A DNA stretch of 64,000 nucleotides from Ariolimax columbianus. Its lineage: Eukaryota; Mollusca; Gastropoda; Stylommatophora; Arionidae. Below, in pieces: positions 20,264 to 31,560 of the stretch. Under the pieces are notes generated by a model. It was given only the letters and a program-made list of their open reading frames with translations, was not told where the DNA came from and did no database searches. Numbering within the stretch: position 1 is the stretch's first letter; the number at the start of each line of letters is the position of its first letter. The translations under genes and the position numbers were made by a program. The DNA is taken from assembly GCA_036924085.1 (NCBI GenBank), contig JAVGWX010000018.1, positions 23,598,848 through 23,662,847 on the forward strand. The letters are read 5' to 3'.

Positions 20264-20405
20264 CTGTTATTCTTGTTGTTGTTGCTGTTGTAGATAATGT
20301 TACTCGTATTTGAGTTCGGCTCTCTTACAACATTCTTTTATGGTGGGTTGCAGTAGCTCTCCTCACATCCCCAGACGTAGAGATGTATAGGTACAGTTGC
20401 AGTGT
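20264..20405 (+). mobile_element. Element N fragment (GTT edge and head)
   Basis: The (GTT)n edge is followed by a diverged head and ggtgggttgcagtagctctcc, ctcacatccccag. The rest of the body and the array are absent. Confidence 0.55.
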
Positions 20406-20934
20406 TTAAATACGTGTATTGTGTAGGTGAAGCAACGTAAAGAAACGTAGCATTAATCTCACACGCCCATTGATTATAGAATATGTCGTATAAGTGAAAC
20501 TGATTATTGTTAGTAATCCTTACTAATCCTTTTCTATGCGAATTTCTTGTTTACCAACCTTAAATTTAACTATTTCTCTTATAAATAAATTAGCTGTCTT
20601 TCTGTATTCATCTGTTTTCTGCCCCTCCTATTTCCATAATCCCCACATGCAATACTCACAGAAGTTTGTCAATCAACGAGAACGGTATCATCAGCTTGAT
20701 ATTTTAAAGGTCTCCTGTCTTTGTGTATTATTGGCATTTTCGTTCTGCGCCTTGTAATTAGTTTTGTTTAATTTTTGTGTTGATCTGTTTTCTGTTCGTC
20801 TCTTCCTAAAGACCCCCAACCCCCAAGCCTCCCCCTTCTGCCCCCCCCCCCCCCCAAGTGCCGATATCCACGGACTGATTGGGCGTGCTTCTCATGTTGT
20901 GCTGGTCAGTTTTCGAATGATATAAAACATTGAC
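20406..20934. other. No gene recognised
   Basis: The stretch contains a poly-C run at about 20838-20856 and AT-rich sequence. Confidence 0.35.
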
Positions 20935-21330
20935 GTCATCTACAGAAGATACTAGAGAACAGGATTCAGGGGAAAAGAGGAAAGAAACGACCAAGACTTA
21001 CCTTTACGTATCAGTCAAGTAGAGCCCCTTAAGTACGAACTGAAATTAAGAAAGCTGCAGAGGAAAGGGTCAAGTGGAGAGACATGCTCAGACAACCTTA
21101 CAACCAGGTAGGACTGACCAACCAGATGATTTGGTCAAATGGAGAGAAATGTTCAGACAACAACACAACCAGATAGGACTGACCAACCAGAGAATTGGGT
21201 CAAATGGAGAGAAATGTTCAGACAACAACACAACCAGATTGGACTGACAAACCAGATGATTGGGTCAAATAGACAGACATGTTTAGACAACCTTATAACC
21301 AGATAGGACTGACCAACCAAATGATAATGT
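20935..21330 (+). pseudogene. LINE 3' coding end with 65-bp duplications
   Basis: The codons read KKAAEERVKWRDMLRQPYNQ with stop codons nearby. This fits the basic extreme C-terminus of a LINE polyprotein. The segment gtcaagtggagagacatgct to accagatgatttg is present four times at an exact 65-bp period (21069, 21134, 21199, 21264). Confidence 0.65.
21069..21328 (+). repeat. 65-bp tandem array x4
   Basis: Four units are spaced at exactly 65 bp. The first is the most divergent and keeps the better coding match, so it is probably the founder. Confidence 0.9.
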
Positions 21331-21429
21331 CTTGCAATTCGTTAAAGTTCCTTTCTGTATGCATCTGCTTTCTCTCCGTTCTGATCCTCCATAGATGACC
21401 ACAAGAAATTCGAATAATCCTTTATCTAT

Positions 21430-23110
21430 TAAATGTCTAACAATGAAAAAACTTATATAGAAAACAAGTATAAATATAAAAAAGGGGCTAGACAAGGTTC
21501 TGTAATGTCCCCTGTTCTGATTAATACATACATATATTAAATTTTCTATAAAATATAAGAAATTCCTGGCTTGAAAATAGGACGAAGTATCAAAATATTA
21601 GATATGCTGGGGATACAGTGTTAACGGCACATGTTCCAATGCATATGCAGAATCTAATGGATAAGATAAACAGCAACAGTCAACAATGTAGGCTGGAAAT
21701 CAACATCAAATAGACTAAAGTTATGGTATTCACCACCAGAAACATGGACATACGTATATACAGATGGTTCATCTAACAAAGTCACATCCAATGGAGGTGG
21801 AGGGTTCTATTACAGACTTAGGAATGGAGAAGAAAAAAACTCGAGTTTTAACTACGGGAACATATTCCAGTAATTTCCGTGCAGAAACAGAGGCACTGAA
21901 GGCCGCAGCTGAGCTTGAAATCCAAGATAAAGATATCCACCAAGAAAATATAGTATTCCTGACTGATGCCGCATCAGTAAAAGCAGCGCTAAAACAACAC
22001 AAAGATGAAGATTTCGAGCAATGTATGTTCTCCCTGACACAGCTCTCAGCAGAACACCCAAGGCTGGTCATACAGTGGATCCCATCCCACTGTAATATTG
22101 AAGGCAATGAAGCTGCAGACAAACTAGCAAAGAGTGGAAGAGCATCCCCACAAACAGACCTGAGTATCACATATAATGAGGCCAAGACCATAATTAAAGC
22201 CAACTTCAGTGTAAAATGGGCTAATCAACACCCCGACTTCCGAAAAGAAGACAGCTACTATAACTTAACTAGAGAAGAGCAAGTCACCATCTTCAGACTG
22301 AGAACTGGGCATAACTGACTCAAGAGTCATCTTTACAACAAAATGAGGATTGGGACAGATGACAGGTGCCCATGTGGGGAGCATATCATGACGGTGGAAC
22401 ACATCCTACAAAGTTGCATGCTTACGCAGGAAATGAGAGAACAATACTGGCGTCGTGAGACAGATATAAGACAGAAGCGGTATGGAGATGAAACAGCCTT
22501 ACAAACAACGGTGTCCTTTGTAAAAGAAACCGGAACCTTGATCTGAGGATGAACGAAGAAGAAGAAAAAGAAGTATTCACCAAAAGGAAAGAAAGTCCAC
22601 AATTTGCCATCCACATAAGCGGAAAACAACTAGAACAGGCGTTAAGCTACGTATACCTCGTCCAACTAAAATCGGCGATTGGCAAATGCGAAAAGAAGAT
22701 AATTAAGGGAATTGTAATGGCAAAGAATATAATTAACAGCATGAGAGATACACTTCTGTCCAGGAAGATATCTCAGAACTTAAAAATTAGAATTGTTAAA
22801 TGATATGTGCATTCGGGATTGTTGTATAAATTAGAAACCCGGACCCTGATCTAGAAAATTGAGAAGAGTATGGCCGCTTTCGAAATGTGAGTATTCAGAA
22901 GATTTGGATGAGTTTCTTGGAAAGATAGGAACACAAATAATGGGTTTCTGGAACAATTCAAGGTGAAGAAGATACTTCTGAAGGAAATTAAAACAAAAAT
23001 TACAATATTTTGGTCAAGTCAAGTGACATGACAGTATACTGAAAGATTTATTGGAGGGAATAGTAGACTGTGGTAATTGGCGTAACGGAACCAAATCAAT
23101 GGACGCGGTA
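21430..23110 (+). pseudogene. LINE-D reverse transcriptase split by a nested LINE-I
   Basis: The left part (to 21735) encodes KGARQGSVMSP and NIRYAGDTVLTAH. The latter is the YADD box with the first Asp changed to Gly. It then reads LEINIK, a stop and TKVMVFT. The right part (from 22573) resumes with VFTKRKESPQFAIHI, SMRDTLLSRKISQNLKIRIV and IEKSMAAFEM, and fades by about 23110 with LLEGIVD. The gap is filled by a LINE-I flanked by a 10-bp duplication. Loss of an RT catalytic Asp plus several stops makes it dead. Confidence 0.88.
21726..22582 (+). pseudogene. LINE-I RNase H and tail, nested in LINE-D
   Basis: The insert is 21736-22572, flanked by gtattcacca at 21726-21735 and 22573-22582. 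It starts in RNase H (TYVYTDGSSNK). A frameshift lies in an A-run near 21830, then YSSNFRAETEALKAAAELE, LTDAASVKAAL, IPSHCNIEGNEAADKLAK. The tail has a TGA at 22316-22318, then LKSHLYNKMRIGTDDRCPCG and EHILQSC. The 3' end is gaggatgaacgaagaagaag. Domain order is the same as in the 10.8-12.7 kb copy, but the protein is divergent, so it is a different subfamily. Confidence 0.92.
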
Positions 23111-23112
23111 CA

Positions 23113-23240
23113 TCGCAGCACACCTGCACACCTACACACATACAGCCACACACACACGCACACGCACACGCACACACACACACACACAACCCACCCACCC
23201 ACACACACGCACATACACCCACACACACACACGCGCGTAG
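23113..23240. repeat. (CA)n microsatellite
   Basis: A tract of CACA with CACG and CCCA interruptions lies at the end of the LINE-D remnant. Confidence 0.95.
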
Positions 23241-23265
23241 CCAAATGATAACGAATATTCCTTGA

Positions 23266-24060
23266 TAATGTTGTTGTTGTTGTTGTTGTTAAATTCCCAG
23301 AATGAGTAACTTTTCTTTTTTGTACGCCGTGAAAAGGAAGATAGGAGCCTGCAGATGAAGATGTGCCAGGGTTTTTCAGGATGTTGTGCTTTGCTTGGTG
23401 TCTACACATGCGCTGTGCACTTTACTACGGTGATGACCTTTCCAGGGAGGTATAGATGGAAGTGAGGAGGTGGTCTTGACCAGTATGTTTCACCTGACCC
23501 TGACTAACATTGTCCTATCAATATGTTTACCTGACCCTGACTAACATTGTCCTATCAATATGTTTACCTGATCCTGACTAACACAGTCTTACCAATATGT
23601 TCACCTGACCTTGACTAACATTGTCTGATCAATATGTTCACCTGACCCTCACTAACATAGCCTTACCAATATGTTCACCTGACCCTGACTAACATAGCCT
23701 AACCAATATGTTCACCTGACCCTGACTAACATTGTCTGATCAATATGTTCACCTGACTCTCACTAACACAGCCTTACTAATATGTTCACCTGACCCTCAC
23801 TGACACAGCCTTACCAATATGTTCACCTGACCCTCACTGACACAGCCTTACCAATATGTTCACCTGACCCTGACTAACATTGTCTGATCAATATGTTCAC
23901 CTGACCCTGATTAACATAGCCTTACCAATATATTTACCTGACCTTCACTAACACAGTCTTACCAATAAGTTCACCTGACACTGATTAAGTCTATTCAGTA
24001 CGTCTTGCCTGGCACTGACTAACATTGTCTGATCAGAATATCTAGGCTAACGAAACATTC
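23266..24060 (+). mobile_element. Element N copy D with 38-bp array
   Basis: The (GTT)n edge is followed by cagaatgagtaacttttc, tttgtacgccgtgaaaagga, a shortened body, then tttccagggaggtatagatg. The minisatellite (23466-24045) has about 15 units with caatatgttcacctgaccct and actaacattgtctgat or actaacatagccttac. Monomers carrying intact TGATCA are a minority here. It ends ggctaacgaaacattcatct. Confidence 0.85.
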
Positions 24061-24236
24061 ATCTTCGTTCGCACGATGTCTTGATATAACTTACCAACTA
24101 AACCTGTCAAAAATAAAGTCAGTCTTTAAAAAGAACAGCTCAAATCTTGTTCCGGCTGTTAGTTCATCGGCCATGTTTCGACTCCACGTGGTATTTTTCT
24201 TGTATTATCTGTTTGCATTTCTGGATCCTACTGCGA

Positions 24237-24733
24237 AGTGCGTGCGTGTGTGTAACGTGTTTGCAGTGTGGAGGTAATAGTTAGTGGGTGCGTGCGTGTC
24301 TGTTTGCAGTGTGGACGTTTTGGCCAGTGGATGCGTGTGTGTCTGTTTGCAATGTGGACGTAATAGCCAGTGGGTGCGTGTATACGTGTGTGCAGTGTGG
24401 ACGTAATGGCCAGTGCGTGCGTGTGTGTCTGCTTGCAGTGTGAACGTAATAGCCAGTGGGTGCGTGTGTGTCTGCTTGCAGTGTGGACGTAATAGCAGGT
24501 GGGTGCGTGTGTGTCTGCTTGCAGTGTGGACGTTTTGGCCGGTGGATGCGTGTGTGTCTGTTTGCAGTGTGGACGTAATAGCAGGTGGGTGCGTGTGTGT
24601 CTGCTTGCAGTGTGGACGTTTTGGCCAGTGGATGCGTGTGTGTCTGTTTGCAGTGTGGACGTAATAGCAGGTGGGTGCGTGTGTGTCTGCTTGCAGTGTG
24701 GACGTTTTGGCCAGTGGATGCGTGTGTGCATGA
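24237..24733. repeat. 43-bp minisatellite, about 11 copies
   Basis: Units are gtgtctgcttgcagtgtgga plus cgtaatagcaggtgggtgcg and tgt. Two unit types (cgtaatagcaggtggg and cgttttggccagtgga) alternate, indicating an 86-bp higher-order unit. Confidence 0.93.
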
Positions 24734-24859
24734 TTTATCTGTTCGTAATGTGTTCCACTGTCTCAATTTTGCAGTACAGTAGCTTTGCTTTCTGTGCGGG
24801 GAGAAGTGGTCATACCGAAAAAATCTCCGACATGCAAAGACAAACTGAACATGAAACAT

Positions 24860-25914
24860 GGGACCAAGATGATGATCAGTGCATGAGCTCGCTGTATCTG
24901 TCAGCGGCCCAAAGCTGAAAGATAGCCTCAGGACCAGCGACGCCAAGCTGAATGATAGCCTCAGGACCAGCGACGCCAAGCTGAATGATAGCCCCAGGGC
25001 CAGTGACGCCAAGCTGAATGATAGCCTCAGCGCCAGCGACCCAAAGCTGAATGATAGCCTCAGGGCCAGCGACCCAAAGCTGAATGATAGCCTCAGGGCC
25101 AGCGACAGAAAGCTGAATGATAGATTCAGGGCCAGCAACCCATAACTGAATGATAGCTTCAGGCCCAGCGACGCCAAGCTGAATGATAGCTTCAGGGCCA
25201 GCAACCCAGAACTGAATGATAGCTTCAGGGCCAGAAACCCAAAGCTGAATGATAGCTTCAGGGCCAGCAACCCAGAACTGAATGATAGCTTCAGGGCAAG
25301 CGACCCAGAACTGAATGATAGCCTCGGGGCCAGCGACCCAAAGCTGAATGATAGCTTCAGGGCCAGCAATCCAGAACTGAATGATAGCTTCAGGGCCAGC
25401 AACCCAAAGCTGAGTATAGCTTCAGGGCCAGCAACCCAGAACTGAATGATAGCTTCAGGGCCAGCGACCCAGAACTGAATGATAGCTTTAGGGCCAGCGA
25501 CCCAGAACTAAATGATAGCTTCAGGGCCAGCGACCCAGAACTGAATGATAGCTTTAGGGCCAGCGACCCAGAACTAAATGATAGCTTCAGGGCCAGCGAC
25601 CCAAAGCTGAATGATAGCTTCAGGGCCAGCGACCAAGAACTGCCAAGACTCTCCCCAGCCTCTACGTGGTGATCCTGGATAACAGATTGCAGCAAGGCAG
25701 ACTGGTTAAGCAAAAGGGACCGAAGAGAGAAGGCTAACGCGGTACCCACAAATACCATGCTGAAATCGGATGTGTCGGAAAGAAAGGTGCAAATATCGCA
25801 GTCAATCTGTAAACTACGACACAACGCATCCGTTCTCTGGACTACATCCTGCTGTTTACAAAACCTTTTCATCGCTTGGTTGCAGGAGTTTGAGAACGAA
25901 CGAAGAAGATCCCG
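24860..25914 (+). mobile_element. SINE-S copy 5 with expanded interior
   Basis: A SINE-S head (gatcagtgcatgagctcgct) is followed by about 22 copies of a 33-bp unit at 24925-25640, then the normal SINE-S remainder (aactgccaagactctcc, gtggtgatcctggataacag, cggatgtgtcggaaagaaag, acgacacaacgcatccg, gagaacgaacgaagaaga). The unit is the segment that occurs once in ordinary copies (agctgactgctagcgtcagg gccagcgaaccag in copy 1). Confidence 0.9.
24925..25640 (+). repeat. 33-bp minisatellite inside SINE-S, about 22 copies
   Basis: Units are aaagctgaatgatagcttca plus gggccagcgaccc with gacgcc, cagaa and tttag variants arranged in local blocks. The 11-codon unit keeps a minus-strand frame open over the whole array. 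That frame is an artefact. Confidence 0.93.
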
Positions 25915-26394
25915 GTATGTAAGGATTGCAAACCAAGATTACACTCGATGTATACCCCTGCACCACGCGCTCAAGTGACTTCAGTAAGTTGTACACTCCC
26001 ACTTAAATACTGTCTATGTTCTTCTGGACAAAGTATATTAATTTGACTCCTTATATCACGATATCCTTTAAGAGAGCGTTTCTCAACCTTTCAACCGTTG
26101 CGTATCCTTGAAATTATGTGTATGTCTCAGGGAACCACCTACATACACATTATTATATATCATTGCTAATATCTTTTGTATTCTTTTATAAACTTCAATT
26201 TCATAAGCAAAACAGCAAATATTCTTTCTGATAGCTGGTTTAAGCTAACAAATAGCTGACCTTTTTCTCAAGTTTATTGACAATGCCAAAACAAATCAAA
26301 TCAAACTGCCTGTTCAAGAAACCTACAATTAACTCCATAACTCTAAATACACAGAAAATAAACATAAATAACCAATTTCGTATATAACACACTT
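25915..26394. other. No gene; hAT-like end near 26069
   Basis: The sequence gagcgtttctcaacctttca at about 26072 resembles hAT-type terminal sequence. Similar gttgagaaacg and gttgagaatcgct ends occur at 28730 and 48270. No full element is delimited. Confidence 0.3.
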
Positions 26395-27130
26395 ATTTAA
26401 CGTCTTAATACTAGCTTAGAAGACTCTGCAGAGGCTATATGCAACCAGTTTCTTTTACAGTTCTTTGATATAAAAACTATGCGCATTCAATCTATTCTTG
26501 AATGCATTAATTGACCCTGCCTCCACCATTTCCTGGAGCCATACATTCCAAGCATTCACCAATCTCTGACTAAAAAAAATATCTCCTTATATCTGAGGAG
26601 GTACTCCATCAAAGGTGTTATGCAACATCGAGATAAATAACATCCATTGGCTTCCCTCATTTTAGTAACCTCCTCCATGAATTATAATAAATTTGTTAAG
26701 CACAATCCCCCTTTAGTAAACCAATGCTGAGTATTTCTGATTAGATCAAACTTATATAAATGCATTTCAATGTTTTCGTTGATTATTGATTATTGACTCT
26801 AATAATTTACAAACTATGCCGGTCTACAATTTGCTAGATCTGATTTTGTTTGCCATGTTTGAAAAAGGGCACCACTCCAGCATCTTTCCAATCCACTGGA
26901 ACAATCCCTTTCGTATGAGATTGAGAACATAATATAGCCAATGTTTGTCCTAACAGGTCCATACTTTCAAACATTAATTTGGTATGAACACTATCTTGAC
27001 CTGGACATTTATTCACTTTAAAACCCCTGCAACAGTTTTTTTTAAACCATATAAACAGAACAGAACTAAAACAAATAACAACTAATACAATAACTGAATC
27101 GTTTATTGACCATGCTGAAAAGAGATTTAA
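26395..27130 (-). pseudogene. LINE-L2 RT with internal deletion
   Basis: On the minus strand 27130-26840 encodes the RT entry region NKCPGQDSVHTKLMFESMDL, LGQTLAILCSQ and KGIVPVDWKDAGVVPFFKHG. Decayed sequence continues to about 26640. It then joins the C-terminal end LVNAW.VWLQEMVEAGSINA-like at 26600-26395. The YADD-containing middle is missing. The same L2 lineage occurs at 14.8-15.8 kb. Confidence 0.85.
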
Positions 27131-27304
27131 AAATTCGGGATCAAATGCCATGAAATCAAATATACGTGTCCAGTAAATGTTGTTTTAAAATCCAATTTAG
27201 ATAATAAAATGTATTTTCCTATGAAATCTGTGCTTGGCTTTTTGTACACAAATACTTAATTCGGGGCGATTTTACTTCAAAATAATATTCCAGAGGGAAC
27301 CCAA

Positions 27305-27470
27305 TGGTCTCGAGGTAAGGTGTTTGCGTCGGCTGCTGGAGCTCGCGGGTTCAAATCCCGGTAAAGACCGAATTTTTTCACGTGGATCTGAGTAGTGAGG
27401 TCAGACACCCGTGTGCAGTGGCGCGCAGGTCAAAAACCTATTGGCGGTGAACAAAATTTAAAAAAAAAAG
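27305..27470 (+). mobile_element. tRNA-derived SINE
   Basis: The A-box-like tggtctcgaggtaaggtg and B box gggttcaaatcccg occur, with a 5-bp ggtct/agacc end pairing. A non-tRNA body and an A-run (27459-27468) follow. It is a SINE head and not a functional tRNA, because the anticodon arm does not fold convincingly. Confidence 0.6.
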
Positions 27471-27859
27471 GGAGGCTTAACGTGCACTGCTCGAGCAAAA
27501 TTAAATTTTAAAATCTACTCAAATTATTTAGGAGATTCTCGCCTCACAGAGAATATGTCGCAAAAAGGGGGCAGTGTGGCTATAGCATCAAGTCTTGGTT
27601 ATGTGGTTAGCGGAGAGGCATTAATGGTATCTGACAAGCTGTGGATATAGCTTGTTTAAATTTACGCTTTCGCCTCCGCCAGTCTAAACAAATAATGTTA
27701 ATCGTATCTAAAAAAGGCAACATAATTGGGATTGACCTGGAAAGTCAACAGCAGATTTTCGCCAGCCTAAAGTTATGAAACAAGAGAGGTCGCACCTCCC
27801 CACGCTGCCTAACGACACATGGGGAATGATAGACAGACAGTCCGACCGATCGACCAACA
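27471..27859. other. No gene recognised
   Basis: No recognised motif was found. It lies between a SINE tail and a GATA tract. Confidence 0.3.
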
Positions 27860-28416
<557 letters not shown>

Positions 28417-28420
28417 GTTA

Positions 28421-29117
28421 ACCGTTGTGTGAGTCCATCTTAATAGACTAACACTAGAGCAAAGTAAACACGCAGCCTGTTAGACGTCATCTAGCATGCT
28501 CTAAACAAACCACCTAATCATTGGCGAGGTTATGCCATGTCACACAGTTAGTCGCCGCTTGTGACATGCTCTTTGTGGGACAGGGGTCCTATTTTTACCG
28601 TCGTCAAACCCAAAGACGTCGGCGGACCACTCGTTTGTGTATAGTAAAAATGGGAATATAAAATTAAACACAAAAATTACATTTACAGATGGCTACTATT
28701 TATCACCATTTCTAGCTGGACCCTCAACCCCGGTTGAGAAACGTTGTTTTCACCTGACCCAGACGTGTGGAATAGCTCAGAATTTGTTGTAACGGCGCAC
28801 CCAGAACGAAATAGGTGCAATGTTTACTGGACTATGAAAATACTGTTCAAATTCCGCGACTGTCAATGAACAGTCTTACAAAAATTGCGAAAGCTTTTAA
28901 AATAGCATTTGATAGCGTTAGCGTTATGAATATCTTCCGTCAGTCGTCTGTCACCTGGCCGACCTTGACCCTTAATATACCGTTTTTGCTGATTTATTGT
29001 GTACATAGAGGTATTGGGTTCAATCAGAGGTCTCGAGACGCTCCGCCCACTCAGCTGTAAATGGGTATCATTTTTAGACGGGCCAATGAATAAAATAACT
29101 GGTGGGCCCACTTCAAA
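28421..29117. other. No gene; possible SINE/MITE scraps
   Basis: The sequence ccggttgagaaacg near 28730 resembles a hAT-type end. The sequence cccactcagctgtaaatggg near 29046 resembles a SINE-F-like body. Neither is delimited. Confidence 0.3.
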
Positions 29118-29275
29118 CAATCACACCTACACACACATACACACACATACATAAACACACACACAGAGACACACACACACATACATGTATGCTTACATAC
29201 ATACATACATAAACACACACAGAGACAAGAAAACGCAGACATACATACACGCACATACATATACACACACACAAT
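29118..29275. repeat. (CA)n / (CATA)n microsatellite
   Basis: CACA and ACATAC repeats with interruptions. Confidence 0.9.
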
Positions 29276-29389
29276 GTTGAGACCAAATGAAATCGTATAT
29301 ACGACCACTTTATCCCCGAAGACAACACCTACTCCATCTTAAAAAAGTATGTCCAATATCCGGCGTATGGGAACCGAAGTATCGCATTG

Positions 29390-29615
29390 GCTTGTGCATT
29401 TAGATTATGTTTTTAAGCCACAGAGTGGAATTCATTGCCACAGGAAATAGTAGGGGTTGGGGGGGGGGGGAGAGGGGGGGGGGTGGTTAGTCAATGCATT
29501 CAAGAATAGTTTTCAAGCACATTGAAGTTATATTAAGATCAGGTTGGGTAAAAGAAGCCGGTTGTATACAGACTAAGCAGAGTCTTCTAAACCAATATAA
29601 AGAAGTTTAGTTCTC
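29390..29615 (+). pseudogene. LINE-L2 3' end with poly-G insertion
   Basis: It encodes decayed L2 C-terminal sequence (ggaattcattgccacagg, gcattcaagaatagttttca) and ends like 8910-9075 (cagactaagcagagtcttct). A G-run expansion (29456-29482) interrupts it. Confidence 0.65.
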
Positions 29616-29629
29616 AGCTCATGTTCCAG

Positions 29630-29725
29630 TCATGTGGGATTTTTCCGATCACGAAATGGTCCTGAGTCGACCCAGCCTCAAAAATTGGATACCAGAATAA
29701 TCTTGGAAAGTAAAGGCGGCGTATT
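29630..29725 (+). mobile_element. SINE-F body fragment
   Basis: The sequence gacccagcctcaaaaattgg, ataccagaataatcttggaa matches the body of the SINE-F at 62080-62240. The tRNA-like head is missing. Confidence 0.55.
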
Positions 29726-29734
29726 TTTGGAATT

Positions 29735-30080
29735 CGTTGGCACGATCTAGTTCGTCATGTCGAGTTCTCTACTAAAACTGATCTCCCAACTGTGTCGGAA
29801 GTTCTGGACCGTCGCCGCATTTCCCTGTTTGAACATGTTGTTCGTCTGGATCAGGAAGTTTCAGCTCACCAGATCCTTCTTAAGCCAGTACAAAGTGCCA
29901 AGGATATCCAACCAGCCGGCTGGAAGCGCAGGAGAGGTCCTCACCGAAACACGTGGCTGCAACAGGAAATAACTCCCCCTTTCTCTCCTCCCTCGCTGTA
30001 GAAGAGGTCTGGCAGAGCGCCGTTTTGGCTGGTCACGGTGACGTTCGACCGACGCAACGGGCATCAGATGCCTAGGGAAC
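29735..30080 (+). pseudogene. LINE-E RT C-terminus
   Basis: It encodes LPTVSEVLDRRRISLFEHVV, RLDQEVSAHQILLKPV, KRRRGPHRNTWLQQE and, after a frameshift, EEVWQSAVLAGHGDVRPTQ. This is the RR.SLFGH..R and RGRP..TW pattern at the end of LINE polyproteins. It is a separate lineage from LINE-A and LINE-B. Confidence 0.75.
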
Positions 30081-30429
30081 ATTTATTTATTCTTCTTTTT
30101 CTTCCTCGTTCGTCTTCAGACCTCAACTTCAATGACTCTAACGAATACAGCAGTCGACTCAAGGCTCTGTACACTTCCATGCATCTTCTCGTGGAAGGAC
30201 ACTGACTGTTGCCAAATGCTACTCCTTTTGTCGCCCGGCGTGATGCTGACTACATCACCCCTAGTGTGCCGTTGATCAAGAAACATTTCGGTCTAACATC
30301 ATTTTCCCAATATGCCACATTGACGTGTTGACGATATCTTTGCTATTTTACTTTATAATTGGCATAGTAATACATGAGAAAGGAATTAAAATATAGAAAC
30401 AGGCAAATGACAGAAGACACCGTATATTG
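30081..30429. other. No gene recognised
   Basis: Only short frames are present, with no recognisable motif. Confidence 0.3.
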
Positions 30430-30780
30430 TGACACCAGGTGCGGTGGACGAGTCTGAAATCTTGATACAGTTTTATGCAGAAAATTTCTGGAAAAATCTG
30501 CATCGAAAAATGGATTGAGCAGACGTCTCTTCCCTGGATGGAGCTGCCGGAGGAATATGCGCCTGGATACCTAAATAGATTAAAAACTGGTGTATCACGA
30601 TGCAGAAATAACTTAAAAAGATGGGGATACAGGGATGATGATATATACACCTGTGGAGCAACACAAAACCCTGGTTACCTGATGATCTGCCCAAACATTC
30701 TGGAAATATTCAATATGGATGATATAGTGAGGGAGGATGACAAGCCAATCCACGTGACAGGAAGGGCATTGGAAATATGA
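30430..30780 (+). pseudogene. LINE-R C-terminus, copy a
   Basis: It encodes LPEEYAPGYLNRLKTGVSRC, NNLKRWGYRDDDIYTCGATQ, YLMICPNI and PIHVTGRALEI then stop. The C..C..H.M.CPN knuckle is the end of an RT-LINE polyprotein. One cysteine spacing is altered compared with copy c (TCECGVTQDQDHLMICPN). It is followed directly by a short tandem array. Confidence 0.8.
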
Positions 30781-30782
30781 TA

Positions 30783-30913
30783 TCTGACATGGTGCCCAGG
30801 ACTGTCTGACGTGGTGCCCAGGACTGTCTGACGTGGTGCTCAGGACTGTCTGATGTGGTGTCCAGGACTGTATAACGTGGTCCTCAGGACTGTCCGACGT
30901 GGTGCCCAGGACT
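30783..30913 (+). repeat. 22-bp tandem repeat at a LINE-R 3' end
   Basis: About six units of tgtctgacgtggtgcccagg ac occur. The founder is the sequence immediately after the LINE-R stop codon (in copy c, gtgacgtagtgcctaggaca). Confidence 0.85.
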
Positions 30914-30964
30914 TAAAAAGATGCAAGCAGGACATTTAAGTGGTAGGACACCTGATTCGTATGG

Positions 30965-31560
30965 TGTGTAAGCGACAGGGCGTCATATTAAAAGGGCACT
31001 TAAGTAACAGGGCGACTGGGTGGTAGTGTCTATGAGTGGCACGGCACTTGAGTAGAAAGGGCGTTTGCATATCAGGGAAACAATGGGGCATAGCATTTGA
31101 GTAGCAGAGCGACAGAGTGACAAGGCTCCTGTGTAGTTGTAGTAGTTGCCCATCACGAACGAAGATATCGCCATCGTCATATTTATGTGGGAGGAAGTAG
31201 TCCCTAATGGGTCTACATGTGACTTGTGAATTTGCAGTCATATACTGGGTCTGCGCACTCTAACGCAGGAGGGTCACACATGACGGACGTAGATATCCGG
31301 CGCGACGTTCGTAGTTTGTTTTTGAGTGGGTCGTTTCTTCCTCGCTGCATCAGAGATTTTCTATTTAGCCGGGAGCGCTCTGTGTGATTCCGGAGCGCCA
31401 TGCTGAGCGGTCTGACACTGGAGACTCCCAGGAGACATCATCAATATGGAGGTCTTTAAAAGAGATTTTTAGCAAATCTTTGCATATTTTCTTCTGCCCG
31501 CCCGATGACAGGGCGTCTAAGTGGCGGGGCACCTGTGACGGTGTATCTGAGTAACAGTGT
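30965..31560. repeat. Degenerate short tandem repeat, interrupted
   Basis: Loose repeats of gggcacttgagtagcagggcg type lie at 30965-31125 and 31495-31560. A LINE fragment lies between them and seems to have inserted into the array. Confidence 0.55.
31130..31535 (-). pseudogene. LINE-B-type C-terminus
   Basis: The minus-strand sequence from 31495 encodes GGQKKICKDLLKISFKDLHI, DVSWESPVSDRSAWRSGI then stops. It matches the RGRQ.KR.KD.LK..L...I...WE..A.DR..WR pattern upstream of the LINE-B finger. The finger itself is decayed (CVTLL). Confidence 0.75.

Noticed and set aside
24281..25402. 373-codon minus-strand frame with Leu/Ser/Phe repeats as a membrane protein
   Set aside because: It runs across two unrelated minisatellites and a SINE. 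Openness comes from the 33-bp period.
27305..27370. Functional tRNA gene
   Set aside because: A and B boxes are present, but the anticodon arm and acceptor pairing are poor and a SINE body with an A-run follows. The same holds for 10168, 16836, 62080 and 63009.
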